DNA of 64,000 nt, taken from CAWFPR01 sp963817635. GTDB taxonomy: Bacteria; Acidobacteriota; Vicinamibacteria; Vicinamibacterales; 2-12-FULL-66-21. The stretch lies in NCBI GenBank assembly GCA_963817635.1, contig CAWFPR010000005.1:372001-436000 (forward strand). The letters are read 5' to 3'. Under the pieces are notes generated by a model. The model had not been told where the DNA came from, made no database searches, and worked only from the letters and a program-made list of their open reading frames with translations. The position numbers and the translations under genes are program-made. Below, one piece after another: positions 28,900 through 38,263 of this stretch; position 1 is the stretch's first letter, and each line of letters begins with the position of its first letter.

Positions 28900-30249
28900 C
28901 TACAGGAACTTCATGTGCCGCACCGCCCGGTTGGCGACAAAAATGCGGAGGCAGTTGCTCGCGGGGTCGCACGGCGTGACGAAGAACCCGACGCCGTCCA
29001 CCCCGTAGTTGAGCGTCATTCCAATCAGCAGCTCGTCGTCCAGGAACGTGACCGCCACCTTGCGCCCGCAGGCGGGGCGATCGGGCGCGTGCCTGTCGTC
29101 CTCGTACCCGATGCTGCCCTCGAAGTCGCGGACGAAGAAAACGGATCTCAGGTGCCCGATGGGCACGAGCGTGCAAGACTCGGCCGGCGCCGTCGGCGAT
29201 TGACACAACTGGAAGTGACCGCGCGCCGGCAGGAAATCCCGGCAGTACCCCTTCAGCAGGCGTCCGTCCTCGAATCGCACCGCGATCTTGTTCCAGACCG
29301 CCGGGAGACTGTCCGCGACGGGAACCCGTTCGACCGGACTTCCGTGCTCCTGGAGATCGGCGATGAGCGCCACGAGATGCCCGCTGGCCTTCAGCAGCTG
29401 GAACTGCCATTCCTGCGGCTCGCTGCCGCGCGCGAACTCGACCAGGATCTTCGGCGCCTGCGGACCGCTGACAGAAGGCGCGTCGAAATAGAAGGCGTCG
29501 CCGACCTGGCTGACCTCTGCGGACGACCCGTGTGTGATCCTGATGGAGCGCGCCGGGACCACGCGGCGCAGCCGCTGTTCCAGGCGCACCATCAGCTCCC
29601 GGGCCGATTCCCGCTTCTCGACTCCCTCGGCAATGTCGGTGAAGAGGTCGCTCAACCCCCGCGTGAACGTCGGGCCGGCACGCAGGCCCGCCGGCGCATT
29701 GAGCGTCGCGAGCAGGGCGGCCATCGTCGTACCGATGGCGCTCAGGCTGTCGCGTGCGGTCCCGTCCGGCCTGACGATTCGGGGCCCGAGCGCCGCGGGA
29801 TTGCAGAACCGGCGAAGGGCCGAGACGAGTCGGGCATGCGCCTGCGCGGGATTGCCTGCGCGGCCCCGCGCGGGCGTGCGCTTCGACGACGGTTCAGGGA
29901 ACTCGAGGAGCCGCTTGAACTGCAGCCCGCCGCGGTACCTGACGGACGGGCCGACATCCGTGACGTGCCAGCGCACGACACGCGACGGCAGCGCGATCAC
30001 CGAGGCGCCTCCGGAGATTTCGACGACGACCGTGGACTCCAGGCGCAGCCAGTGGTCCTCGATTTCGATTTGCGCGCCCCCGGGGGACAGGTCGAGCAGC
30101 GACAGCGTCGGGCCGTACTTGAGGCGCACCGTGCTGATCCACTCCAGCTCGCCGGCGGGCTGCCGGCGGTAGATGCGGCGGTCGGCCTCGGACTGCGGCT
30201 GCGAGATCGCGTCCGGATCGGCGGGAGCTGCGGAGGACACTGTAGACAT
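28900..30249 (-). CDS. PilZ-domain protein with DUF6982-like C-terminal modules
   Basis: A 449-residue cytoplasmic protein. An N-terminal PilZ domain is indicated by RRIYRRQPAGELEW (the R-x-x-x-R turn that grips cyclic di-GMP) and LLDLSPGGAQIEIE (D-x-S-x-x-G). A middle helical region (residues ~150-300) has no recognised motif. The last ~130 residues hold two DUF6982-like strand sets: AVRFEDGRLLKGYCRDF with VPIGHLRSVFFVRDFEG, and KVAVTFLDDELLIGMT with VGFFVTPCDPASNCLRIF. It is probably a c-di-GMP-responsive effector controlling attachment or motility. It stands alone on the minus strand. Confidence 0.85.
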   Translation of the reverse strand: MSTVSSAAPADPDAISQPQSEADRRIYRRQPAGELEWISTVRLKYGPTLSLLDLSPGGAQIEIEDHWLRLESTVVVEISGGASVIALPSRVVRWHVTDVGPSVRYRGGLQFKRLLEFPEPSSKRTPARGRAGNPAQAHARLVSALRRFCNPAALGPRIVRPDGTARDSLSAIGTTMAALLATLNAPAGLRAGPTFTRGLSDLFTDIAEGVEKRESARELMVRLEQRLRRVVPARSIRITHGSSAEVSQVGDAFYFDAPSVSGPQAPKILVEFARGSEPQEWQFQLLKASGHLVALIADLQEHGSPVERVPVADSLPAVWNKIAVRFEDGRLLKGYCRDFLPARGHFQLCQSPTAPAESCTLVPIGHLRSVFFVRDFEGSIGYEDDRHAPDRPACGRKVAVTFLDDELLIGMTLNYGVDGVGFFVTPCDPASNCLRIFVANRAVRHMKFL

Positions 30250-30374
30250 AGTTGCGCTACGCTCGAACCTCGTCCTGACGCAAGCCTGGCGCCAGCCGCA
30301 TCGGACGGCGCAAGTCCACTTTTTTCAGATGGTTGAGCGATCCGGGTCGCCTGGGGTCAGCGTGCGGAGTGTGC

Positions 30375-31031
30375 CTATTTGGGACACGAGTTCGTAAATC
30401 CGTGTGTTCCAGCGGGTCCCTCGCCAGCCTTGCGCAGCACCCAGGTGGTCATGGCCCGCTGTCCCTGGACGACCGTTGTCTTGAGTGGATCGAGGAGGTC
30501 CGCGCGCAGGCGCTGGGTGGCTGCCATGAGCATCGGCTCGTCCACGAGATACCGCTCGCTCCCATCGGGCAGGAGGAAGCGCCCATGGCCGACAGGAGCC
30601 ACACGGTCGGCGATGCCGATGGAGGAGGCCAGCCGGCAGAAGAACACCCCGCCCGGCTTGAGGACGCGCCACATCGAGGCCAGCATGGCGTCGAATTGTT
30701 CGGGGCCCGAGGCGAAGTGGAGCACGGCGCTGCTGATGACCACGTCGGCACAGGCATCGGCGAAGCTCAGCGCCTCGACGGCCTCGACCCTGAAATTGCT
30801 GCCGGGCAGTCGCGGCGCGAGTCGCGACGCCATGGCGCGCACGGCCTCGATGGCCCGGGCGTCCTGATCGACGGCCGCCACCTCGAAGCCGTTGCTGAGC
30901 AGGTACACGAGGTTGCGCCCGCCACCGCATCCGGCGTCGAGGATCCGCATCCCCGGCCTGATGCGGTCGCGCATCAACTGATCGAACAGGTAGATGTCGA
31001 TCTGCCCGAACAGCGCCGCAAGGTCGGTCAC
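30375..31031 (-). CDS. Class I SAM-dependent methyltransferase
   Basis: A 218-residue Rossmann-fold methyltransferase. Motif I is RILDAGCGGGRNLVYL (~residues 29-44), the acidic ribose-binding end of strand 2 is EVAAVDQDARAI, motif II/III is ADVVISSAVLHFAS, and GGVFFCRLASSIG follows strand 5. It resembles TehB-type and small-molecule methyltransferases. Substrate cannot be inferred. It is the last gene after nosL on the same strand, about 100 bp beyond it, so it may belong to the feo-nosL transcription unit. Confidence 0.85.
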   Translation of the reverse strand: MTDLAALFGQIDIYLFDQLMRDRIRPGMRILDAGCGGGRNLVYLLSNGFEVAAVDQDARAIEAVRAMASRLAPRLPGSNFRVEAVEALSFADACADVVISSAVLHFASGPEQFDAMLASMWRVLKPGGVFFCRLASSIGIADRVAPVGHGRFLLPDGSERYLVDEPMLMAATQRLRADLLDPLKTTVVQGQRAMTTWVLRKAGEGPAGTHGFTNSCPK

Positions 31032-31134
31032 GGTGTGGAGGTCTGCTCCGGTTGTCGTGAGGGTATCGGCGTGCCGTTCTTCACGACACGGCCGCTACCC
31101 TCGGCGATCTGGTTGCCGTCAGTGTGGACGGGGA

Positions 31135-31563
31135 CTAGTGGACGGCTGCCAGCACACCGTCCCAGTTGATCGGTTCTGTCTTTTCCTGACGCGCCGCTTC
31201 GGCCGCGCCCTCGTCGGTGTAGTACGCGACGTAGTCCAGCCCGCGGTCGCGCCCTTCGCCCATCATCGTCGGCACGAACTTGACCGCCGACACCTTCACG
31301 AGCCGCCCGGTTCCGTGGTCGGTCGCGAACAGGCCGGCAAACTGCTGGGTCGGGTTGTCCTTGAGGTACTTCGCCATGCATCCGGGGGAGTGGAACTTGA
31401 ACGCGCGGCCGTCCTTGTCGATCATCTCGGCCGCCGTGGCCGGCTCGTTGATCATCCTGCGGCATCCGAAGCACACGTCTCCAGCCGCAATCTGCACCGG
31501 CTGCATGCCGGAACATGCCGCCATCACGAGCACCGCCAGCAACAGCATCGCTCGGGATTTCAT
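31135..31563 (-). CDS. nosL: NosL-like lipoprotein
   Basis: A 142-residue lipoprotein: the signal peptide ends VLVMAACSGMQ, giving a lipobox Cys. Mature protein carries AGDVCFGCRRMINEPATAAE and FHSPGCMAKYLKDN, the Cys/Met pattern of NosL, which binds Cu(I) and delivers it to nitrous oxide reductase in known systems. A strong AGGAGG ribosome site lies 5 bases before ATG 31563. No nosZ, nosD or nosF appears nearby, so here it may serve another copper or redox enzyme. It follows feoA by 16 bp, suggesting an iron/copper supply operon. Confidence 0.88.
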   Translation of the reverse strand: MKSRAMLLLAVLVMAACSGMQPVQIAAGDVCFGCRRMINEPATAAEMIDKDGRAFKFHSPGCMAKYLKDNPTQQFAGLFATDHGTGRLVKVSAVKFVPTMMGEGRDRGLDYVAYYTDEGAAEAARQEKTEPINWDGVLAAVH

Positions 31564-31579
31564 AGCTGCCTCCTATGGG

Positions 31580-31852
31580 TCATCTTACGTCGACGAAGAT
31601 CGATCGCGCGACCGCCCGTTCGACCGCCATCTCGGTCTGGTCGCACTCGAACACGATGCCGGGGAACGTCTGCAGCACGCGAATCGACGCGCCCGGACTG
31701 ATACCCAGGGCCGCCAGCCGCTCGGCACGCCCCGTCAGGTCGCGCGTGACGCGAGCAACCCGGCCGGTCGCGCCAGGTGCGAGCGAAGCGAGGGTGCAGA
31801 GGGCCAGCCCGGCGTCCTCCGGCTCGGCCGCCTCGCGTTTAGAACGTGACAT
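31580..31852 (-). CDS. feoA: FeoA ferrous iron transport accessory protein
   Basis: A 90-residue SH3-like FeoA protein. The core LASLAPGATGRVARVTRDLT, ERLAALGISPGASIRVL and VERAVARSIFVD match the family, including the AERL-x-x-LG-I motif. FeoA assists the GTP-driven iron permease FeoB. The end of feoB overlaps its start by 14 bp, so the order is feoB-feoA, the reverse of most bacteria, where feoA comes first. Confidence 0.92.
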   Translation of the reverse strand: MSRSKREAAEPEDAGLALCTLASLAPGATGRVARVTRDLTGRAERLAALGISPGASIRVLQTFPGIVFECDQTEMAVERAVARSIFVDVR

Positions 31853-33635
31853 GGAACACCCTCATCAGCGCGTTCAGCACGGTGCCCGTGCCGAGCGCGA
31901 CGATCGTGACGAACGTCAGGATCGCGAGCCCCGTGCGAACCCCCCGCTCCTTGATGATCATCAGCAGGTTCGCGACGCACGGGACGAACAGCGTCATCAC
32001 CGTCAGTGCCACGACGGCCTGCACGCCGGAAAGCGATCCGTCGTGCGCCATCTGGAACAGTCCCGCGGCGCCATAGTCGCGGCGCAGGAACCCCATGACG
32101 AATACCTGGGCGGCCTGCGGCGGAAGCCCCAGGGCGCCGGTCACCAGCGGCCGGGCCGCGTTCGAGAGCCAGTCGAGGGCGCCAACGCGGTCCAGCACGA
32201 ACAGCAGCGCCGTGCCGAACAGGAAGATCGGGACGGCCTCACCAAGGTACCACCGGATGCGCAGCGCTGTCTTCGTAATCAGGTTCTTCAGGCGGGGCAG
32301 TCGAATCGGCGGCAGTTCCAGGATGAAGTCCGAGCGGTCGCCCGGCAGCGCGCGCGCGGCGACGAAGCCGACCAGCACCATCTGTGACAGGACGACGGCG
32401 AACAGGGTGAGGAGGGCCCAGACGGAAATGCCGCCCAGGATGCCCATGATGGTGGCCAGCTGCGCCGAGCAGGGCACGCCGAGCGCCAGCAGCGTGATGG
32501 CGATGAGCCGCTCTTTCGGCGTCCCGAGAATCCGGGTGGTCATCGTCGCCATCGTGTCGCAGCCCAGCCCCAGCACCATGGGCAGCACCGCCTTGCCGTT
32601 CAGGCCCATCGCCCGGAACAGGCGATCGCTGAAGATCGCGAGCCGCGGAATGTAGCCGCTGTCCTCGAGAAAGCCGAAGATGAGGAAGAAGGTCGACACG
32701 ACCGGCAGGACGATGGCGATCGCGTAGGTGAGCCCCATCGTGACCAGCCCGTAGTGGCCGGTGAAGAAATCCCGGACGATCGGCAGCGGGATGTGCGACG
32801 TCAGTGCCGTGGCGGCCGGATTGACGTAGCGGCCGAACAGGCCACCCTCGAGCAGCGGCACGAGGATCTGGGCGCCGAAGACGCCGACGAACAGATAGGT
32901 AACGTAGAGGACGATCCCGAGGATCGGCAGGCCCGTCAGGGGCTCGCGGACCGCCCGGCCGAGCCATTCCTGGAACCGGCCAAGCGAGACGGTTCCGACC
33001 GTGCGGAAGCGTCCGGCGGCGGCATCGGCCCAGCGCAGGTGCTCGAGCCCGGTGCCGTCCGCCCCGCGGACGAGGGCCGCCTGCGGCAGGGCGGCGCGCA
33101 GTTCGGCCATGCCGCGCCCCTCCGGCGCCACGGCCTCGATAACGGGAATGCCGAGGAACTCGGACAGCGCGGGCGTGTCGATCTCGACGCCGCGCGCCCG
33201 CGCCTCGTCGAGCATGTTGAGGACGAGGATCATCGGCCGCCCGAACTCGGCCATCTGGGACGTGAGCATCAGCGCGCGCCTGATGTTGCGGGCGTCGGCG
33301 ACCTGTACGACGAGCTCCGCGCCGCCGTCGGCGAGCATCTCGCGCGTGATCCGCTCGTCCTCGCTGAGCACGCCTTCGAGTGTGTTCACGCCTGGCGTGT
33401 CGATGATGTCGCAGACCTCGGCGCCGACCATCGCGCGCCCCTGGGTCATCGAGACGGTCGTCCCCGGATAGTTCGAAACCGTGGCGTAGCGGCCGGTCAG
33501 CCTGCCGAAAATGACGCTCTTGCCGACGTTAGGATTGCCAATGAGCGCGATACGCAGGGGGTGAGCCCGCAGGCGCAGGAGCGGGGTGGCGGAAAGACCC
33601 GGAATCGCGTGGGGACAGGCCATCTGGCGATGCAT
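31839..33635 (-). CDS. feoB: FeoB ferrous iron permease
   Basis: An ~598-residue iron transporter. The N-terminal G domain shows GNPNVGKSVIFGRLTG (G1), a threonine-rich switch, DTPGVNTLEGVLSEDE (G3) and LNMLDEARARG (G4). The membrane part contains two Gate-like regions (LPMVLGLGCDTMATMTTRIL and FLRRDYGAAGLFQMA) and a nucleoside-recognition fold. It imports Fe(II) into the cytoplasm. ATG 33635 is the preferred start; an upstream GTG at 33701 lies against a palindromic operator, which would leave no promoter room. The gene is shorter than many FeoBs and lacks the usual C-terminal extension. It overlaps feoA. Confidence 0.92.
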   Translation of the reverse strand: MHRQMACPHAIPGLSATPLLRLRAHPLRIALIGNPNVGKSVIFGRLTGRYATVSNYPGTTVSMTQGRAMVGAEVCDIIDTPGVNTLEGVLSEDERITREMLADGGAELVVQVADARNIRRALMLTSQMAEFGRPMILVLNMLDEARARGVEIDTPALSEFLGIPVIEAVAPEGRGMAELRAALPQAALVRGADGTGLEHLRWADAAAGRFRTVGTVSLGRFQEWLGRAVREPLTGLPILGIVLYVTYLFVGVFGAQILVPLLEGGLFGRYVNPAATALTSHIPLPIVRDFFTGHYGLVTMGLTYAIAIVLPVVSTFFLIFGFLEDSGYIPRLAIFSDRLFRAMGLNGKAVLPMVLGLGCDTMATMTTRILGTPKERLIAITLLALGVPCSAQLATIMGILGGISVWALLTLFAVVLSQMVLVGFVAARALPGDRSDFILELPPIRLPRLKNLITKTALRIRWYLGEAVPIFLFGTALLFVLDRVGALDWLSNAARPLVTGALGLPPQAAQVFVMGFLRRDYGAAGLFQMAHDGSLSGVQAVVALTVMTLFVPCVANLLMIIKERGVRTGLAILTFVTIVALGTGTVLNALMRVFHVTF

Positions 33636-33997
33636 GCGCAAACCGGGTGCCTGCGGCTCTGCCGGCGTTTTGGGGCTGTTTCTGAAGAGACGGGCGGCCA
33701 CTGCCGGTTTTCCGTCAGCGGCCGCCCGATAGTGCGCTCGTCACGAGCGCCGAAACGGCGCCCGGTTTATTCGCATCGCGACCGCCGGGACAGCGTTCGC
33801 GAAGGGAGGAAGGCGAAAGAACCGGACGCACACTGTGACTGGACGCTCTCCAGTCTGGTCCTGCGTTCCTGGTGAAGCGGTCGCTAGTCTGATACGACCA
33901 GCGACCGCCGAGTGTTACGACCATTTTCGTGCGCCAAGTAACGATTTTCGACTAGTCGGTTTCAACTAGCGGCTATCACCTGGCGATGGCCTCGCGC
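33636..33997. other. Intergenic region between mtrB and feoB
   Basis: About 360 bp with no gene; it holds the palindromic site at 33702-33717, an imperfect ACTAGTCGGTTTCAACTAG repeat near 33952-33970, and otherwise nothing recognised. Confidence 0.55.
33702..33717. promoter_or_regulatory. Palindromic site TGCCGG-TTTT-CCGTCA upstream of feoB
   Basis: One mismatch from the window consensus TGCCGG-N4-CCGGCA, located 67 bp upstream of the preferred feoB start codon. Confidence 0.55.
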
Positions 33998-36243
33998 CTA
34001 CCAGAGGTACGTCAGCCGCAGCCACCCGGTGTGCGCCGTGTAGTTGCGGTAAAGGTAACCCGAGTAGATCGAGTTGGTCGATGCTCCCGTGTTCGCATTC
34101 ACGGGGTTCAACTGGTTGAGACGTCAGGACCCAGGGCGAAGTCATCCACCTTATAGTCCTCGTACCAGTACGCCACACCCACTGCGACGTTCGGGCGGAC
34201 GAAGTACTTGAAGTCCACCCGGCCGTCGGTCAGCTTGTTCTTCAGCGGAGCCAGCTGCGCGAGCGGCGTTGTCGGGAACACGGTCGCCGCGTTCGCCACC
34301 CCGTAGACGTAGGTCGCCTTCCCGTCGCTGATGTCGTAGCCGACCCGGATATCGGTCTTCGGCAGCGCCTTCAGCAGGTCGAGATTTGCGGAGAACGTCT
34401 TGACGTTGTCGTCCTGGTCGAGCGACCAGTCCCGGTTGGGATCGTTGAACGTCACGTCCGTGGCGCTCAGCGGGTTGGCGGTGCGCGAGTACTGGTTGGC
34501 CTTGTACTTCTCCTGGCCGTAGTTCACGCCGAAGTTCACCATCTCGGTCGGCACGACGTCGAAGCCGACGCTCCACGCGTCGTTCGTGTTGTCGCGCAGG
34601 CCGAAGCCGGTGTCGCCATAGTCGTCCTTGCCGGTGCTGACCGACGCGTTCAGGTCGAAGATGGAGGTCGGCGTGATCGACAGCGTCGCGGTGAACCGGT
34701 CGCGGTTGCGGTTGGCAATGTCGAAGTGCCGCATGTCGGGCTGCTCACCGACTTCCTCGAGCAGCGCTTCGTCGAGGCCCGAGCCGGTCCGCCTGGAGTG
34801 CTCGAACTTGGCGCGCAGCGTCACGTACTGATTGCCCGTGCTGTCCATCCCGACGCGGAAGGTCGTCTCGTCGGTCTTCTCGAAGATCCGGAACGTCCGA
34901 TCGGTCTTCTCGCTGCTGAGACCCGCGTCGAGCGCGAAGTACCGCGTCGGCGAGAACGAGGCGTCGAGGTCGAGCGTGTGCTGCTTCTTGCTGGACGGCT
35001 CGTTCTCCCAGATTGCGGTCCCGAGCGACCAGTCGCCGACGAGCTGCTGCCCGTCGAAGCGCTCGGTCTTGTTGTCATAGTCGTAATACCGGTACTTCGC
35101 GTTCAGCCAGACGTTCTGGACCGGGCGCGAGTTCAGGTTGTAGACCATCGACACGATGTTCGCCTTCGCTTCGGCGGTATTGCGCTCGAGCGGCGGCGCC
35201 ACGATGGCGGTATTCGACGTGTAGGGTGGCAGATCCGCGTTCTGGCTCCACCGTCCGACCGACAGGTACGCGCTGGCCCGCGTGCGCGGCGCCAGTTTGT
35301 ACGAGCCGTTCACGTTGACCGCGGCCGAGCTGTTGCTCGGCCACATCGCGACGCGCCCCACCGAGGGACCGCCTGAGATGTCCTGCGCGCGCAGCGGGTT
35401 GTCGAACTCCACCATCGGGATCGAGTTGTCGTACCACGAGCCGGTGTAGCCGAGGCTCAGGAGGCCGCGCGTGTTCGCGAACTCGACGCTGCCCTTGATG
35501 TCGGTCGTGCGATCGTCGGTCGGCACGCCGAACTCCACGACCGGGTTGAGGCCGGGCGAGGTGCCGAAGCCGAACGACATGAGGTTGTAGCCGTTCCGGT
35601 GCGCGTTCTTCAGGTTGAACTTGAGATCCACGTCCCGGTTCAGGGTGTACACCATGTCGAACGTTCCGATGTCCCGGCGGTTGCGCATGTCGAACGACGG
35701 CGCCCCCGCGAGGGTGTTCGTGATCAGCGCGACGGTCGCTGCGGCGGTCGGCGATCCGGCGTTCTGGAAGGCGGACTGGATCGAGTCGTCGATCACCATC
35801 CGGCCGTTGCCGGCGTCCTTGTACAGCGAGCGCGTGTCGCCGCTGATGTACAGCGGCACCTGCGTCCAGTCGAAGTCGACCTTCAGCTTGCCGATCGCGC
35901 GGTAGCTGGCGCCGAACTGCTGGTCGCGGTAGCCGATGTTGTTCGCCGTGGCGTTGAACAGCCACGCGTCGGTTCCATTGTTGAAGCGGAACTGATCGAC
36001 GTACGCGCCCTGGCGGAGATCGCTGAACCGCTGGTAGCGGGCCGGGTCGCCAGTGACGTTGTCCATGCGGAAGCCGAAGTCCACCGAGCCCAGCGTCGGG
36101 CTGAAGCTCGTGGCCGGCGTTGCGGTGGTCGGGGCCTGCGCCGTCGCCTGGGGCGACGGGGCCTGCTCCTGCTGTGCCTGGGCCGCGCCCGCGGAGACCA
36201 GCAGAAGCGCGCCAATCAGAATCATTGGTTGTGTGCGCATCAT
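33998..36243 (-). CDS. mtrB: MtrB/PioB-family outer-membrane beta-barrel (frameshifted near 3' end)
   Basis: A large outer-membrane barrel of the decahaem-associated MtrB/PioB family. It starts with a signal peptide (MILIGALLLVSAGAAQAQ) and then shows many alternating amphipathic strands, such as VDFGFRMDNVTGDPARYQRF, LSLGYTGSWYDNSIPMVEF and LNAKYRYYDYDNKTERFDG. It has no cysteines. The frame breaks near 34113; the next frame restores YSGYLYRNYTAHTGWLRLTY ending in Leu-Trp-stop at 33998, the aromatic end that outer-membrane insertion needs. ATG 36243 has GAGGAGAACG upstream. It should form the sheath around the decahaem cytochrome encoded 13 bp upstream, together conducting electrons across the outer membrane. 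Confidence 0.9.
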
Positions 36244-36256
36244 CGTTCTCCTCGGG

Positions 36257-37252
36257 TTAGCGGACGAACACCTTGCCAGAGCCAGGGTGATTGGACCCGT
36301 GGATCATCTGGTGGCAATTGACGCACGAGCGGCCGGCGATCCGGTTGCTCTTGTTGATGGTCGCCTGCGTGTTGTCGTAGATGGTGGCCGGGTGCCGGCT
36401 GTGCACGTGGCAGCGCTGGCAGAGCATCGGCTGCTTGGCGACCAGCATGCGCTCGTTGTTCGAGCCGTGCGGATCGTGGCATGTGACGCAGCTCTCGCGT
36501 CCCACGGCGTGCTGGTACAGGAACGGTCCGCGCTTCTCGGCGTGGCAGCTCGCGCACGCTTCGGTGATCGAGTTGCCTTCCCTCAGCATCTTCACGTTCT
36601 GCGACCCGTGCGGGTTGTGGCAGCTCGTGCACTCCATCTTGCCCTCTTTGACGGGCATGTGCGACGACTTGTGGACCTTGTTGACTTCCTTGCGGTGGCA
36701 CTGCACGCAGGTTTCCAGCTGCGTTTCGGTCTTGAGCTGTCCCTTCTCGGACTTCGGTGCGTGAACACTGTGGCAGGTGGTGCACGAGACGTTGCGGGCG
36801 TCGTGCTTGCTGCCGGCCCACTCGTTGTGATTGCTCCGGTTGTGGCAGCTCAGGCAGGTCTCGTTGACCTCCTTGGGGCTCATCGAGCCGAGCGCCTTGA
36901 TCTTCGTCTTGTCTCCACCGCCGTCGACGTGCGCCTGGCCGGGACCGTGACAGCTTTCGCATCCTTTGGTGGCGGCGGGCGTCCGCGGATCCTGCGTCCG
37001 GGAATGCGCGCTGCCGTGATAACCCTTCGCCCTGTCTTCGTGGCACGTCAGACAGGTCTCTTCGCCGACGTAGCCGCTGGCTGACGCAGCCGCCTGCTGC
37101 GCCGCGGGTGCAGCGGCGACTGTGCCGCCCGGGCCTGATGCGTCCTGGATCGGCGAGGGCGACGCCCCGACCGTAGCCATGACGACCAGCCAGACGGCCA
37201 GTGCTCCGGCGATAGTGACCAATGGGCCAAGGGTGCGCTTCAAGCGACCCAT
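36257..37252 (-). CDS. mtrA: Decahaem c-type cytochrome, MtrA/DmsE/PioA family
   Basis: A 331-residue periplasmic cytochrome. A hydrophobic N-terminal segment (PLVTIAGALAVWLVVMATVG) precedes ten CxxCH sites: CLTCH, CESCH, CLSCH, CTTCH, CVQCH, CTSCH, CASCH, CVTCH, CQRCH and CVNCH. Family-typical stretches include YVGEETCLTCHEDRAKGYHG, CTSCHNPHGSQN and CVTCHDPHGSNN. It threads into the MtrB barrel to make an electron path across the outer membrane. GGAGGAGAAC precedes ATG 37252, and mtrB follows after 13 bp. No MtrC/OmcA-type surface cytochrome is in the window, so the layout matches PioAB or minimal Mtr systems. Confidence 0.95.
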   Translation of the reverse strand: MGRLKRTLGPLVTIAGALAVWLVVMATVGASPSPIQDASGPGGTVAAAPAAQQAAASASGYVGEETCLTCHEDRAKGYHGSAHSRTQDPRTPAATKGCESCHGPGQAHVDGGGDKTKIKALGSMSPKEVNETCLSCHNRSNHNEWAGSKHDARNVSCTTCHSVHAPKSEKGQLKTETQLETCVQCHRKEVNKVHKSSHMPVKEGKMECTSCHNPHGSQNVKMLREGNSITEACASCHAEKRGPFLYQHAVGRESCVTCHDPHGSNNERMLVAKQPMLCQRCHVHSRHPATIYDNTQATINKSNRIAGRSCVNCHQMIHGSNHPGSGKVFVR

Positions 37253-37564
37253 GTTCTCCTCCTAAGGGCCTCGGGACGCAGCCACCACCAACGGACGGAC
37301 GGCACTAAGAAAAATAGCCTGCTACCGTGCGCTCTCCCGGAAGCGCCGATGAGTATCTCAGCAAGGGATGTGCCCCGCGGTAACTACATGGCACTGCCGT
37401 GTTTATGTTTTCATCACCGGCGCGTCTTGTCGGTTTTCCGGCAGGAATGGACGGAATTCACCCCATAGGGCGACCGGGCGCCGGAGTTCCGCAGATTCGG
37501 CGACTTTCGGGGGGAACGACGCGGCAGCGGCTGTCGCGACCGGCCATCGCGGTATGATCCGGCC
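37253..37564. other. Divergent mtrA / crp-fnr intergenic region
   Basis: 312 bp, AT-richer than its surroundings near 37300-37420; carries the palindromic site at 37428-37443. No gene. Confidence 0.6.
37428..37443. promoter_or_regulatory. Palindromic site TGTCGG-TTTT-CCGGCA
   Basis: One mismatch from TGCCGG-N4-CCGGCA, 122 bp upstream of the Crp/Fnr start and ~176 bp upstream of mtrA. Confidence 0.6.
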
Positions 37565-38263
37565 GTGACCACGTCCGTCGAAGAGGTGGAGACCGTTCTC
37601 CGCGCGACGCCTGTCTTCCGGAAGCTCGCCCCCGCCGATCGCCAGACCATCGCTCGCGCGGCGTCCGTCCGCCACTACGCCCGGGGGGAGACCATCTTCG
37701 AGCAGGGCACGGCCTCCGACGCGTTCTACACGATCGCGTCGGGACGCGTGAAGATCTTCAAGATGATGCCCGCCGGCAAGGACATCATCCTCGAGGTCTT
37801 CGGCGCCGGGGACCCCCTCGGCGCGGTGGCGGCCTACGATGGCCGGCCGTTTCCTGCAAGCGCGGTCGCCCTCGAAGACACCACCTGCGTGCTGATTCCG
37901 CGGGCGTCGTTTTTTGCGCTGCTCGAGCAGCATCCCTCGCTCGTGCGCGGACTCATGCTCGGCCTCACGGTCCGCCTCGTCGAGCTGACCAACCGGCTCG
38001 CGGAACTGAGCGGCGGCCGCATCGAACCGCGGTTCGCGCGCCTGTTCGTCAAGCTCGCCGGGGAAATGGGCCGGCCAGGACGCGGCGGCACCTTCATCCC
38101 GCTCGCGCTCTCGCGCCAGGAGCTGGCCGACATGACCGGCACCACCATCGAGACCTGCATCCGGATCATGAGCCGCTGGGGCAAGCAGGAGATCGTCCGG
38201 ACCGACAAGGACGGGTTCGTCATCCTCGACCGGAAGGCGCTCGACGGGGTCGCGCTGGAGTGA
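37565..38263 (+). CDS. Crp/Fnr-family transcriptional regulator
   Basis: A 232-residue regulator with a cyclic-nucleotide-binding-like sensor domain (FEQGTASDAFYTIASGRVKIFK, residues ~45-66, then FGAGDPLGAVAAYDGRPFPA) and a C-terminal winged helix (LSRQELADMTGTTIETCIRIMSRWG). The recognition helix keeps the Glu and Arg used by FNR-type proteins (E-T-x-x-R), with Ile where FNR has Ser. Only two cysteines are present and none at the N-terminus, so it is not an Fe-S oxygen sensor of the FNR type; haem or NO sensing (Dnr-like) is possible. The start is a GTG overlapping nothing, 122 bp after a palindromic site that may be its own operator. Confidence 0.9.
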   Translation: MTTSVEEVETVLRATPVFRKLAPADRQTIARAASVRHYARGETIFEQGTASDAFYTIASGRVKIFKMMPAGKDIILEVFGAGDPLGAVAAYDGRPFPASAVALEDTTCVLIPRASFFALLEQHPSLVRGLMLGLTVRLVELTNRLAELSGGRIEPRFARLFVKLAGEMGRPGRGGTFIPLALSRQELADMTGTTIETCIRIMSRWGKQEIVRTDKDGFVILDRKALDGVALE

